The notes beneath the pieces are model-generated. The model ran no database searches and was not told the DNA's origin. It was given only the letters and a program-made list of their open reading frames with translations. Shown in pieces: positions 24,525-33,743 of a stretch of DNA of 64,000 nt. The translations under genes were made by a program, and so were the position numbers. The stretch's first letter is position 1. Each line of letters starts with the position of its first letter. Source of the DNA: Agrilactobacillus fermenti (GTDB lineage: Bacteria; Bacillota; Bacilli; Lactobacillales; Lactobacillaceae); contig NZ_JACGCJ010000013.1 in assembly GCF_021030645.1 (NCBI RefSeq), positions 16,408 through 80,407 on the forward strand, read 5' to 3'.

Positions 24525-26351
24525 TTGGAAGATCTATCATTTCTAATCGTTATTTTTACGGCTTTAGCCACCCCATTGTTGTTAGCTAAATTCCACATTT
24601 CAAATTTACCCACGGCTGTTGCCGAGATTCTTGTTGGGATTATTCTCGGTAAAAGTCTACTAAATATCATACACGTGAACAGCACCTTAAATCAATTATC
24701 ATCATTAGGTGTCATAATTCTATTATTTTTAAGCGGTATGGAAATCGACTTTACCTTATTTAAACCGCAAGTCGGTAAAGATAAACAATTTTGGACGCCA
24801 CTTAAAATCGCCAGCAGCAGCTTTATAATCATTGTTGTCCTAGCCACTGGTCTAGCATACATCTTAAAACTTTTGGGCCTGTTTACAGAATTGCCATTAG
24901 CGGCCATTATTTTTGCCACGATTGCCCTTGGTATTGTGATTGCCGCTTTGAAGGAACAAGAACTATTAAGTAAACCGCTAGGACAGACGCTGCTTTTGAT
25001 TGCTGCCCTAGGTGAAGTGATTCCCCTGACAGCCCTCACGATTTACGCTTCCCTGCACAGTGCCCACGCAGAACGTGTCTGGCTGATCGCCTTAATTTTT
25101 TTGGCCGCGATTTTTCTGCTGGCCCGTTCGCGTCGAATTTACCATTTCTTTGAAGCTATTGATAAATCGACGACACAATTAGATATTCGACTGGCATTTT
25201 TCTTGATCATTGCATTAGTTTCTATTGCTGAAGGTGTGGGTGCTGAAAATATCCTGGGAGCCTTTTTAGCTGGGATCGTGATGAAACTTTTACGACCAAA
25301 GGAGGAAACGCAAAACAAACTGACTTCGTTAGGCTATGGCTTTTTCATTCCAATTTTTTTCATTATGACTGGCGTCAAGTTAAATATTCGCGCCCTATTT
25401 GCTGATCCGCAAGCTTTGACGTTGATTCCAGTTTTCCTACTGGGGTTCATGTTAGCTAAGCTACCGATTTATTGGATTTTACGACGGCGCTTTAAAAATA
25501 GTAACGCCTGGGCGGGTACTTTTCTAAGTACCACGACGATTACGATCGTCTTGCCTGCTTTACAAGTAGGTCGGAATTTAAAAGTAATCACCGAAGCCCA
25601 GTCTGGTGCCTTCACGTTAGCTGCAATTATTGTCTGTGTCCTATTTCCAGTTTTGTTTAACAAATTTCATCAACCAGAACCAGAGGACCTTAAGAAGACA
25701 AAGGTTAATTTTATTGGTGCCAATTTGATTACCGTGCCGATTGCTCAGCAATTGATCAAGGGTTGGTATGATGTTACGTTATTCACCGACCGTGAAGATA
25801 ATTACCGGACTTACAATTCTGAAGCCAATATTGTTTTCTTAGACAACTTAACTCAAGCCGCGTTGATTGAACACCAGGCTTTTGATACCGATGTTATTGT
25901 GATGGCTTATGCCGATCATGAACGAAATTATGAGCTCTCGCAATGGGCTCTAGATGAAAATGTCCCTCGTATCATCGCCCGCTTCGAAACTAAAAATGTC
26001 GCAAATGATCAATATGATCGCTTAACAGAACAAGGCGTGGAAGTTTTCAATACTTTTGAAGCTAATATTTCCATGTTACGAAGCATGATCGAAGCCCCTG
26101 CGACCTTTAAAATCATTACGGATACCGATTCAGGTCTCTTTGAAGTCACCGTTAATAACCGACGCTTCACAGGTCTGGAGATCAAGAATTTACCATTTAT
26201 TAATGATATTACCATTGCCCGAATTTATCGCAATCATGAGTTCTTTGCACCTCATGGTGATACAGAACTTCAACAAGGCGATCATCTGATTTTTACCGGT
26301 AACAAAACTATAATTCGTAATATTCGACAACAATTAGAGATTGAAAATTAA
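24525..26351 (+). CDS. CPA2 family cation/proton antiporter with TrkA (RCK) domains
   Basis: Monovalent cation:proton antiporter, 608 aa. Residues 1 to about 385 form the Na_H_Exchanger membrane domain with about twelve helices (LPTAVAEILVGIILGKSLL, FLSGMEIDF, AEGVGAENILGAFLAGIVMKLL). This is followed by a TrkA-N domain (VNFIGANLITVPIAQQL, where the usual GxGxxG is degenerate) and a TrkA-C domain ending LIFTGNKTIIRNI. The RCK part would gate transport by nucleotide or c-di-AMP; c-di-AMP is made by CdaA in this window, but a link is only inference. TTG 24525 follows AAAGGAGG. Confidence 0.9.
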   Translation: MEDLSFLIVIFTALATPLLLAKFHISNLPTAVAEILVGIILGKSLLNIIHVNSTLNQLSSLGVIILLFLSGMEIDFTLFKPQVGKDKQFWTPLKIASSSFIIIVVLATGLAYILKLLGLFTELPLAAIIFATIALGIVIAALKEQELLSKPLGQTLLLIAALGEVIPLTALTIYASLHSAHAERVWLIALIFLAAIFLLARSRRIYHFFEAIDKSTTQLDIRLAFFLIIALVSIAEGVGAENILGAFLAGIVMKLLRPKEETQNKLTSLGYGFFIPIFFIMTGVKLNIRALFADPQALTLIPVFLLGFMLAKLPIYWILRRRFKNSNAWAGTFLSTTTITIVLPALQVGRNLKVITEAQSGAFTLAAIIVCVLFPVLFNKFHQPEPEDLKKTKVNFIGANLITVPIAQQLIKGWYDVTLFTDREDNYRTYNSEANIVFLDNLTQAALIEHQAFDTDVIVMAYADHERNYELSQWALDENVPRIIARFETKNVANDQYDRLTEQGVEVFNTFEANISMLRSMIEAPATFKIITDTDSGLFEVTVNNRRFTGLEIKNLPFINDITIARIYRNHEFFAPHGDTELQQGDHLIFTGNKTIIRNIRQQLEIEN

Positions 26352-26363
26352 ATTTCTCCAGCT

Positions 26364-26418
26364 AAAAAAGAAGCGTCTGGAAACAAGGCATTAGTCTTGT
26401 ACCCGAACGCTTCTTTTG
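26364..26418. terminator. Bidirectional terminator
   Basis: AAAAAAGAAGCGT and ACGCTTCTTTTG (with a bulged CTGG/CCCGA) flank AACAAG...CTTGT. It lies between the convergent antiporter gene (+) and the efflux operon (-). Same apical theme as the other terminators. Confidence 0.83.
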
Positions 26419-26423
26419 TCATT

Positions 26424-26999
26424 TTAAAGTGAATACTTGCTAAAGATTGGCATTAAAGCAATTACCAGTTGGACAACAAACACTACTGTGATAATCCAAT
26501 AGCCAACTTGTAGGTCCTTTACTAAATATTTGAAGAAGCCATACAATAAACCAATCGTAACCAAAATTTGAATGACCGTGACCACTATTGTAAATGTAGT
26601 ATCCACAATTTGATGTTGCTCGATCAGCATGGCAATAATATTGATTAATTGTGAAACAATCAAAGAAATGGCGGTGCTAATATAAAAGCTACGTTTAGCG
26701 AGCTGATTGATTTCTTTAGTCATGGTCCTTTTTTTGATCGACATTACAATATAATACAGTAGGAATTGTAAGTACACGGTCACAAATAAACCAATGACAA
26801 TCCCGATCGCACCGCTTATTGAACCAATCACAGCAATCATTGCTCCACCATTACTGCCTACTTTACCTAACGCTTCATGAACTTTAGGATCGGGAAATAG
26901 AAATAAGGAAAAGAACAAAGTCAACAAACTTGTCAAAGCCATGATGATCATAAACATACGTGTATCTGATACTGATGCATTGTTGAACCATTTTTTCAT
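26424..26999 (-). CDS. Yip1-domain membrane protein, YknW-like
   Basis: Five-helix membrane protein, 191 aa, of the Yip1 type (GGAMIAVIGSISGAIGIVIG, SFYISTAISLIVSQLINI). It follows the MacB-like permease gene by 29 bases and is read in the same direction. In Bacillus subtilis yknW, a Yip1 protein, is encoded with yknXYZ and aids assembly of that exporter, which protects against the SDP toxin. The same gene set here supports a YknW-like role, although the gene is last rather than first. Confidence 0.75.
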   Translation of the reverse strand: MKKWFNNASVSDTRMFMIIMALTSLLTLFFSLFLFPDPKVHEALGKVGSNGGAMIAVIGSISGAIGIVIGLFVTVYLQFLLYYIVMSIKKRTMTKEINQLAKRSFYISTAISLIVSQLINIIAMLIEQHQIVDTTFTIVVTVIQILVTIGLLYGFFKYLVKDLQVGYWIITVVFVVQLVIALMPIFSKYSL

Positions 27000-27028
27000 G
27001 GAACACGCTCCTTTGTACTGGGTAAATC

Positions 27029-28258
27029 TTAACGAATAATATCGATCAAATCTTTCTTGCTGGCACTAGATGCTGGCATGACCCCAAATACAAGCCCAAC
27101 GAACGTGGAAACCCCAAATGCAAGTAAGAAGGAACTAAAATCAACACTGATCGGGAATGGTAGTGCTAATCCTATCAGAGCAGCAATGGCTAACCCTAAT
27201 AGGTACCCCACCAGACCACCAATAATTGTTAAAGTTGCACTTTCCAATAAAAATTGCATTTTAATATTACTTTGTGTCGCACCCATTGCTCGACGAATCC
27301 CAATTTCAGTCGTTCGTTCAGCAACAGAAATATACATCATATTCATGACCCCAACACCGGCAATAAATAGTGAGATCCCTGCGATAGCTGCAATAAACGT
27401 TGTCACTGCCCCTAAGACTTTCCCAATACTATCAGTTGCCTGTGAAGGATCATTTGCTTCATACTTACCACTATTCCGTTGCGTCCCTGTTGCTTTTAGC
27501 TGCTTAACGGCTTCATTGAGTACTTTAGATGTTTTTTGCCCCTTGGTAATTGTAATGGATAAGGTGTTGCTCGTATTTCCTTTACCACGGCTATACTGAG
27601 CATAAGTCTGTTTTGGCACCTGAATATTGGCATACTGCAATTGACTCTCAGTGGACGTACTTAGATTAAAAGAAAAATTGACAGGTTCCCGTACACCAAC
27701 AACTTCATACAGTTCTCCATCTACATCAATCCCCCGGCCAAGAGCAGCACGGCTATTCCCAAAAACACCTTTGGCTAAATCGGTATCGATCACAGCAACT
27801 TGCCGTTGTAAAAGATCATCCTGTGGTCTTAAAGCTCGACCATATTTAACAGCAGTACCTTTTTTACTGACCAAACCGATAACTTGCGACTGCATCTTAC
27901 CATTGACATTATATGTCTGTTCAAAAATATTCTGATCCGTTTCTTTTTCAATCTTTGCCTTTTTAACACCAGAGATGCCTTCAACCAAAATAGCATCAGA
28001 CTGATCAAAGCCCACCATTGAAGAACTAACCTCATCATCAGACTGATTGTTAGGCGTAAAAACAATCGTGCCTTGAGTTTCACCACGCGCATTGCTCGTC
28101 AGTTGTTTAGTCGTCCAATTTGAAAACCCATGGCCAATTGCCAAAATTGTGACAACAGCTGCGATCCCAATAACGATGCCGACCATGGTTAGGATACTAC
28201 GCCGCTTATTTTTAAAAATCGACCGTAATGCTGTCTCCCATACTTCTTGAAATCTCAT
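27029..28258 (-). CDS. MacB/YknZ-like ABC transporter permease
   Basis: FtsX/MacB-fold permease of 409 aa: one N-terminal helix (RSILTMVGIVIGIAAVVTIL), a large extracytoplasmic MacB_PCD domain of about 230 residues, then three C-terminal helices with the FtsX signature RTTEIGIRRAMGATQSNI. MacB-type systems act as mechanotransmitters that move toxins or peptides from the envelope outward. It pairs with the ATPase encoded just upstream (4-base overlap) and the HlyD-like adaptor. Confidence 0.9.
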   Translation of the reverse strand: MRFQEVWETALRSIFKNKRRSILTMVGIVIGIAAVVTILAIGHGFSNWTTKQLTSNARGETQGTIVFTPNNQSDDEVSSSMVGFDQSDAILVEGISGVKKAKIEKETDQNIFEQTYNVNGKMQSQVIGLVSKKGTAVKYGRALRPQDDLLQRQVAVIDTDLAKGVFGNSRAALGRGIDVDGELYEVVGVREPVNFSFNLSTSTESQLQYANIQVPKQTYAQYSRGKGNTSNTLSITITKGQKTSKVLNEAVKQLKATGTQRNSGKYEANDPSQATDSIGKVLGAVTTFIAAIAGISLFIAGVGVMNMMYISVAERTTEIGIRRAMGATQSNIKMQFLLESATLTIIGGLVGYLLGLAIAALIGLALPFPISVDFSSFLLAFGVSTFVGLVFGVMPASSASKKDLIDIIR

Positions 28259-28941
28259 ACTTCCACCTGCTTATCCGACGTAATTGCACCGTCAAAAATT
28301 GTGATCAACCGGTCGCCGTATTCTGATACACGTTTATCATGGGTTACAAGCAAAACTGTGGTGCCTTCATCTTCATTCAACTTTTTGAAAATTGCCATGA
28401 TTTCACTAGATGTTTTTGAATCTAATGCACCGGTGGGTTCATCAGCCAAAACAAACTTAGGTTTATGCACAATAGCCCGTGCAATGGCTACCCGCTGCTG
28501 CTGCCCCCCTGATAATTCATTAGGGATCTTAGTGGCACTATTCGGTAATCCAACCTTTTCTAAAGCTTCTAAAACAATCGGTTTGGCCTCTCTTTTAGAC
28601 ATGCCGCCATATAGCAACGGCAATTCAACGTTTTCCAAGATTGTATTGTTCTGGATCAATTTAAAATTTTGGAAAACAAAACCAACACTTTGATTACGTA
28701 AACGCGACAAGGTTCGGTCATCGATTGTATCGTATGACTGACCATCGAATTGGTATTCACCCTCAAATGAACGGTCAATAAAGCCCAACACATTGATCAA
28801 CGACGTCTTACCAGCGCCTGAAGGTCCCATAATTGAAACAAACTCTCCGGAATCAATACTCAAATTGATGTTTTTGAGCACATGAAACTGACTATCCCCA
28901 TTTTGGTAGTATTTATTTACATTTTTTAGGTTAATCAGCAC
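28255..28941 (-). CDS. MacB/YknY-like ABC transporter ATPase
   Basis: LolD/MacB-type ATPase, 228 aa. Walker A GPSGAGKTS, the family insert FVFQNFKLI, signature [15 protein letters not shown], Walker B FVLADEPTGALDS and switch His in LLVTHDKRVS are all intact. The gene overlaps the adaptor gene upstream by 11 bases and the permease gene downstream by 4, so the three are tightly coupled. Confidence 0.93.
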   Translation of the reverse strand: MLINLKNVNKYYQNGDSQFHVLKNINLSIDSGEFVSIMGPSGAGKTSLINVLGFIDRSFEGEYQFDGQSYDTIDDRTLSRLRNQSVGFVFQNFKLIQNNTILENVELPLLYGGMSKREAKPIVLEALEKVGLPNSATKIPNELSGGQQQRVAIARAIVHKPKFVLADEPTGALDSKTSSEIMAIFKKLNEDEGTTVLLVTHDKRVSEYGDRLITIFDGAITSDKQVEV

Positions 28942-30037
28942 TACTGTTGACCTCCTGTCCAGATTTCATATTCTTATCAGGATTGGCCACAATTTTATCT
29001 TTCAAATCTAATCCGTTATCCAAGTAAGTGACACCATTGTCTTTGCTGACACGGACTTCAGTTTTGACTGCCTTATTTTTGACAACTCGATAAACATAAC
29101 TCTTACCTTTTTCTTTAACAATTGCGGCACTCGGGATACGAATGGTATTTTGTGGTACCTTAATTTGAACATTGAAGCCATTGACCAAGCGTTGATCAAT
29201 TTTAACCGTAAATTTATAGTAAGAAACACTACTACTTGAAGTCCCGGCACCCGCACCACCGGCAGTTGCAGCTGTAGCACTTGAACCAGCCCCACTTTGA
29301 GTTGGCACGTTATCAACACTTAAGATCGTACCCTTCAATTTAGCACCTGAACTAATTGGCAATACAGTCACTTGTGTCTGTGGGCGAATTTTGGCATAGT
29401 CGTATTCAGAAATCTGACCATTAATTACTTGACCATCACTGATAATTTTCATTGATGGCATCCCTGTTGTTGTGTTAGCGGTATCATCAAGTGAAATCGT
29501 GCCTGAAATAGAAGCTTTTACAATCGGATTCAACCGATTTTGGAGATTACTTACCTGAGTTTCGCCTTGTGAAACGGCTAATTCATCTTGGGATAATTGG
29601 TTCCGCGCTTGCTGGATGCCTGACTGATCTTGAGCACCAGCTGTCGCTTGCTGTGCCTGGTTCAAAGCTTGTTGGTCCTGTTGCATGGCTAAACGTGCTT
29701 TGGCTAAACTAGCTTGTGCTTCATATAATTGGTCTTCAGCTGAACTATCATGCAATGTCATCAAGACTTGTCCAGCTTCAACATGCTGTCCATCTTGAAC
29801 GTTGATCTGCGATAAAGTTAAAGTGCCAGATACTGGTGTCGTAACATCCACCGTATTATCTGAGGCGATTTGTCCCTTGAGTAGTAATGGAGAATCACGC
29901 TTGATTGTTACGATTTGATAATTTGTGTGGTTGCTAGAACGACTGCGAGCAATACCAATTCCAATCATTGCAATGATAAGTACCACCACAATCACCAATC
30001 CAATAATAAATCCGCGCTTTTTAAAAACTGACTTCAT
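28931..30037 (-). CDS. HlyD/YknX-like periplasmic adaptor (membrane fusion) protein
   Basis: Adaptor subunit of about 368 aa anchored by one N-terminal helix (FIIGLVIVVVLIIAMIGIGI). It has a lipoyl-like half (VSGTLTLSQINVQDGQHVEAGQVLMTLHD), a coiled-coil hairpin of about 80 residues rich in Q and A, the second lipoyl half, and a beta-barrel with a G/A/S-rich insert. In Gram-positives such adaptors feed the MacB permease. ATG 30037 behind GGAGG is preferred to the upstream in-frame start at 30052. First gene of the four-gene efflux operon. Confidence 0.88.
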   Translation of the reverse strand: MKSVFKKRGFIIGLVIVVVLIIAMIGIGIARSRSSNHTNYQIVTIKRDSPLLLKGQIASDNTVDVTTPVSGTLTLSQINVQDGQHVEAGQVLMTLHDSSAEDQLYEAQASLAKARLAMQQDQQALNQAQQATAGAQDQSGIQQARNQLSQDELAVSQGETQVSNLQNRLNPIVKASISGTISLDDTANTTTGMPSMKIISDGQVINGQISEYDYAKIRPQTQVTVLPISSGAKLKGTILSVDNVPTQSGAGSSATAATAGGAGAGTSSSSVSYYKFTVKIDQRLVNGFNVQIKVPQNTIRIPSAAIVKEKGKSYVYRVVKNKAVKTEVRVSKDNGVTYLDNGLDLKDKIVANPDKNMKSGQEVNSSAD

Positions 30038-30292
30038 CAATGTTGCCTCCATAAATTAATCTACAATGTATTCTTGTTCTAGATTACAGTAAAAAATAGT
30101 ATCTGTCATTGAATTTCGAAATAATTTTGAATTTTTCAGGCTTAAAATACGTTTATCACCAAATCGCAACAAAAAAATATTTTTTTGTCATTATCGTCAA
30201 AGTATGCATGTTCATTAAAATCACTAAATGCTGACCCTTTGCTTAAGTATTCACTTATCAAAGATCGAACGATCCATCTTTGGGCATCACGA

Positions 30293-30329
30293 AAAAAATA
30301 AGCCAAAGGATTTCCCCTTGGCCTATTGC
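30293..30329 (-). terminator. Terminator of the YheO-type regulator gene
   Basis: On the minus strand AATAGGCCAAGGGG and CCTTTGGCTTATT pair and run into seven Ts, about 25 bases past the regulator's stop. The rest of the 300-base gap to the efflux operon holds only a small hairpin AAAGATCGAACGATC near 30259-30281 and AT-rich sequence. Confidence 0.85.
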
Positions 30330-30352
30330 TGGATTGACACAGTGATGTTTGA

Positions 30353-31051
30353 TTATCTGCTCTTTAATTCTTGAATATAGCGATAGATTGTTGGCTCTGA
30401 AACCTGTAAAGCACGGGCAACATCAGATACAGAGTACTTCATATTAAAGACGCCCTCTTTATTCAGTTGCGCAACAATTTTACGACGGTCACGTGCCTTA
30501 AAATTCTCTTGATCAATGCCATAACTTAAAACAATTTGATCTATTTTATCGCGAACCATCTGGTGAACCTTATCTGCAAAACTAAGCTCTTCTTGCTTTT
30601 TGGCTTTACGTCCTATAGCAACTTCATTGCTCAAGCTATTCACAACTTCAGCATCCAATTGATATAGTTTAGCCAGATTTGTACTTACACGCAAAAGTGA
30701 CATAAATGGGGATACATCTGTGATCACACTAATTGCAAATTCTGAATGCTCTCGTCCCATTAATAAAATTGATAAATTAACAGTTTTATGTTTCAAATTA
30801 AACTGTTCATGGAATTGCTTCAAGCCACTATTTACTGCTGCTTGAATACGGTCAAGTATGACATCTGGCGTCTTATCACCTTCACGCGCATCAACGATAC
30901 TGCCATTTTTCACCTGAACAACTGGAAAATCACCTGTTCTCAGCCCCGTTAAAATAATATCACTATTTCTACCTTGTATTCTACCGATATATTCTACTAA
31001 ATTGTTATAATCCACTTGTTGTGTTTCTCCTAATGTCATAGTTTTCCACAT
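30353..31051 (-). CDS. YheO/DauR-type transcriptional regulator (PAS-like plus HTH)
   Basis: Regulator of 232 aa. The N-terminal half matches the YheO-like PAS domain (SDIILTGLRTGDFPVVQVKN, GDKTPD). The C-terminal end is an HTH_22 motif: RKIVAQLNKEGVFNMKYSVS, then DVARALQVSEPTIYRYIQEL. YheO relatives include DauR, which controls D-arginine catabolism in Pseudomonas, so an amino-acid-related signal is plausible. The genes next to it on the same strand (APC permease, alanine dehydrogenase) fit such a role. ATG 31051; the Shine-Dalgarno is AGGATG. Confidence 0.85.
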   Translation of the reverse strand: MWKTMTLGETQQVDYNNLVEYIGRIQGRNSDIILTGLRTGDFPVVQVKNGSIVDAREGDKTPDVILDRIQAAVNSGLKQFHEQFNLKHKTVNLSILLMGREHSEFAISVITDVSPFMSLLRVSTNLAKLYQLDAEVVNSLSNEVAIGRKAKKQEELSFADKVHQMVRDKIDQIVLSYGIDQENFKARDRRKIVAQLNKEGVFNMKYSVSDVARALQVSEPTIYRYIQELKSR

Positions 31052-31301
31052 CCTATGAATGTTTCTTGTATTGTGTCACAGAAAATCTTGATGTTAATTT
31101 GTATTACTTCATTAATGATACTTGACTTGTATCACCCGTTGCAAATTCTATTTTCACCTCCGAAAATATAAATTTGAACGCACATACTAAAATAACATAG
31201 TTTAGCCAAAAAAATCAATAATAATATTATATTTTAACATTTTATATAAAAATATAGTTGTGTACAATTTTAAAACATCAAATTATATTAATAATATCAA
31301 G

Positions 31302-31343
31302 AAAAGAAGCTAGTATGTCAGATCAACCAACACACTAGCTTCA
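31302..31343 (-). terminator. Terminator of the 94-aa protein gene
   Basis: GAAGCTAGT and ACTAGCTTC pair exactly around a loop of about 19 bases, with TTTTCTT following on the minus strand. The remaining 250 bases up to the regulator gene are AT-rich with no recognisable element. Confidence 0.75.
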
Positions 31344-31362
31344 CAAAAGTTTCATTATTAAA

Positions 31363-31647
31363 TTAATAAACAGGCTTATTTAATGCCTGATGTTTTTCAT
31401 CGGCATTAACTTCATCGATTACCTCAGTCAACACGTCATGTGCCAACAGTTTTGCGCGAATTGTTGTCGGTGTTTTGGCTTCATCCCCGTCTAAAAACGC
31501 AACATGCTTCATTTTAAAATCTTCATACTCATTAGTATCAACTACATTAGCGCCTAAATCACTTCTTAATTGTGTTTCTGCTTTTTGCTGATCATCACTA
31601 AAAATAAAACTTGATTTGTAACCCACTGAACCTAACCATGCTTGCAT
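31363..31647 (-). CDS. Hypothetical protein, 94 aa
   Basis: Small acidic soluble protein (many D and E; KMKHVAFLDGDEAKTPTTIR), not recognised. It has a good start: ATG 31647 preceded by GGGGG. No signal peptide or membrane helix. It lies 85 bases after the APC permease gene on the same strand and ends at its own terminator, so it may be the last gene of the permease transcript. A role in the amino acid module is only a neighbourhood guess. Confidence 0.65.
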   Translation of the reverse strand: MQAWLGSVGYKSSFIFSDDQQKAETQLRSDLGANVVDTNEYEDFKMKHVAFLDGDEAKTPTTIRAKLLAHDVLTEVIDEVNADEKHQALNKPVY

Positions 31648-31732
31648 TATTCATATGCCCCCTGCAATTTACTTATTAAATGCATTATAGGCATATTTAA
31701 AATAAAGGCAAGTTTAAAAGTTTCAATTCGAA

Positions 31733-33106
31733 TTAAGACTGTTCTCTTTTTAAAATATGGGTATGTCGTATACCTAGCAGCATCATGATCAACAGCCAAA
31801 TAATGGAAGCTATTGCTGCCGTCAAAGTAGAGCGATTGATCAAGAGAACGACTAAGACAATTGCTAAGAAGATCAGCACAAAATAATCAGCAAACGGAAA
31901 TAGCGGCGATTTGAAAACACTTTTAGCTGAATTAGCGCTATGTTTGTAACGCAAGTGCGTGACAACAATACTACCCCAAATAAAAATGAAAGTTGTTGTC
32001 GCCACCGATGTAATAAAAGTAAAAACAGATTCAGGAATTACAATGTTTAACAAAACTGAAATCGCAATAACCACTGATGAAAAAATTAAGGCAACAGCAG
32101 GCACCTTTTGTTTGGATAATGTCCCTAATGGTTTTAACAACTTAGACTTGGTGTCATAAGTCAAAGAATAAAGCATCCGTCCAGTACTAAAGACAGCACT
32201 ATTGCAAGCAGAAGCAGCCGCGGTGATGACCACAAAATTAATAATATCAGCCGCAGCTCGAATCCCAACATTTTGAAAGACTAGCACAAAGGGACTTTGA
32301 TCTGGTAACACCCGATTCCAAGGAAAGATCGAAATAATAACAAATAAAGCACCAACATAAAACAAAATGATTCTTATCGGAATATTATCGATCGCCACTG
32401 GCAATACCTTATCAGGATCCTGAGTTTCAGAAGCAGTCAGACCGACTAACTCGATCCCAACAAAACTGAATACTACCATCTGAAACGAAAACAAAAAGCC
32501 TTTGAAACCTTTAGGAAAAAAACCACCATAATTGATGATATTACTAAAACTGGCATGACCAGCATTGGTTTTATAATGCGTAAAAATCATGAATAGACCC
32601 ACGCCAATCAATAGTAAAATTGCAACGATCTTGATCAGTGCAAACCAAAATTCTGTCTCCCCAAAAGCGCCTACGGTTATCAGATTCAGCAACAATAAAA
32701 TTGCTAGTAAAATCAAACCCGGTAACCACTGCGGCACTTGAGGCAACCAAAACTTGATATACAAACCCACAGCGGTGATTTCGGACATAGCAATTGCGAC
32801 CCAGCAAAACCAATAAGTCCACCCCGCAACAAAGCCAGCTGTTTCACCCAAGTATTCACGAATAAATTCAACATAAGAATGATAGTTTAAATTAGAAAGT
32901 AATAATTCACCCAATGCCCGCATTAGAAAAAAACAGGCAATCCCCGTGATCAGGTAAGCCAGCACAATCGAGGGCCCAGCATAATTGATTGCTTTACCAG
33001 AACCTAAGAACAAGCCAGTCCCAATCGTCCCGCCAATGGCAATCAACTGAACATGCCGATTCTTTAAGTTACGCGCCATCTCTGGCTCTTGTTTATGCTC
33101 AATCAT
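31733..33106 (-). CDS. APC family amino acid permease (CycA/AapA-like)
   Basis: Twelve-helix amino acid:proton symporter of 457 aa. The N-terminal consensus NRHVQLIAIGGTIGTGLFLGS and the segment FVGIELVGLTASETQDPDKVLP match the gamma-aminobutyrate/D-serine-D-alanine-glycine branch of the APC family. With alanine dehydrogenase in the same strand cluster, alanine (D or L) or glycine is a likely substrate. ATG 33106 follows GGAGG. The start overlaps the preceding membrane-protein gene by eight bases. Confidence 0.9.
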   Translation of the reverse strand: MIEHKQEPEMARNLKNRHVQLIAIGGTIGTGLFLGSGKAINYAGPSIVLAYLITGIACFFLMRALGELLLSNLNYHSYVEFIREYLGETAGFVAGWTYWFCWVAIAMSEITAVGLYIKFWLPQVPQWLPGLILLAILLLLNLITVGAFGETEFWFALIKIVAILLLIGVGLFMIFTHYKTNAGHASFSNIINYGGFFPKGFKGFLFSFQMVVFSFVGIELVGLTASETQDPDKVLPVAIDNIPIRIILFYVGALFVIISIFPWNRVLPDQSPFVLVFQNVGIRAAADIINFVVITAAASACNSAVFSTGRMLYSLTYDTKSKLLKPLGTLSKQKVPAVALIFSSVVIAISVLLNIVIPESVFTFITSVATTTFIFIWGSIVVTHLRYKHSANSAKSVFKSPLFPFADYFVLIFLAIVLVVLLINRSTLTAAIASIIWLLIMMLLGIRHTHILKREQS

Positions 33107-33578
33107 GATTTTCCTCCATCATTTCCACTTCAATTCGTTTATCTGGAATGCTATGTTCCCTTAAGAATTGCTGCAACATTTGCGGTGAAGCTTTGAAGCG
33201 TAATTTTATTCGCTGCAAAGTTCCAAACTGACAAACAACCTGAGTATCTTGCGGTTTTAGTTGAATGATCTGGATATGGGTCACTAGTGGGTAGGGTTTT
33301 ACAGCGTTTAGACCACCAATGACGCCCCAATTCGATAAACCCCTTTGCCAACAAGCAAACACTAAAAAAGCGATGCCGATAAAAATATTGCTGCTAGCAT
33401 CTATGAGGTCAGTATTAAAATATTTGATTGAGCCAAACGAAAGCCCAGCAATTATAATACCAATTGTCAATCTAAGCCAATTCATTCGACTACGGAATTT
33501 TAATTTCAACAAATCAAGGCCCAAAATCACCAGTAAAACAACTGACATCAATAAATAAACATAATCCAATATTCCCAT
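33099..33578 (-). CDS. Hypothetical membrane protein, about 160 aa
   Basis: Two or three N-terminal helices (YVYLLMSVVLLVILGLDLL, LRLTIGIIIAGLSFG, NIFIGIAFLVFACW) precede a soluble C-terminal domain of about 70 residues (THIQIIQLKPQDTQVVCQFG). Not assigned to a family. The frame opens at 33590, but ATG 33578 behind GGATGAG is preferred. It overlaps the permease gene by eight bases and is therefore translationally coupled to it, suggesting an accessory role in that transport unit. Confidence 0.72.
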   Translation of the reverse strand: MGILDYVYLLMSVVLLVILGLDLLKLKFRSRMNWLRLTIGIIIAGLSFGSIKYFNTDLIDASSNIFIGIAFLVFACWQRGLSNWGVIGGLNAVKPYPLVTHIQIIQLKPQDTQVVCQFGTLQRIKLRFKASPQMLQQFLREHSIPDKRIEVEMMEENHD

Positions 33579-33660
33579 GTTCTCATCCAATCAATTAAAT
33601 TAAAAAAACATACCAAAGAGTAATTTTACAGCAACTTTTAATCATTTAATAGTATAAATG

Positions 33661-33720
33661 AAAAAACTCTTTTACTGCTTTATTAAATTTTAATAATAAG
33701 GCAAGATAAAAGAGTTTCTT
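33661..33720 (-). terminator. Terminator of ald
   Basis: AAACTCTTTTA and TAAAAGAGTTT pair, with an inner GCCTTATTATTAAAATTTAATAAAG arm; T-runs follow on the minus strand. It lies about 30 bases after the ald stop. Confidence 0.85.
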
Positions 33721-33743
33721 AAATCAGTTTTAGAATGCTACGA

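Noticed and set aside
27057..27599. 180-codon plus-strand ORF opposite the MacB-like permease
   Set aside because: Antisense to a clearly conserved FtsX/MacB domain; length reflects codon bias of the sense strand.
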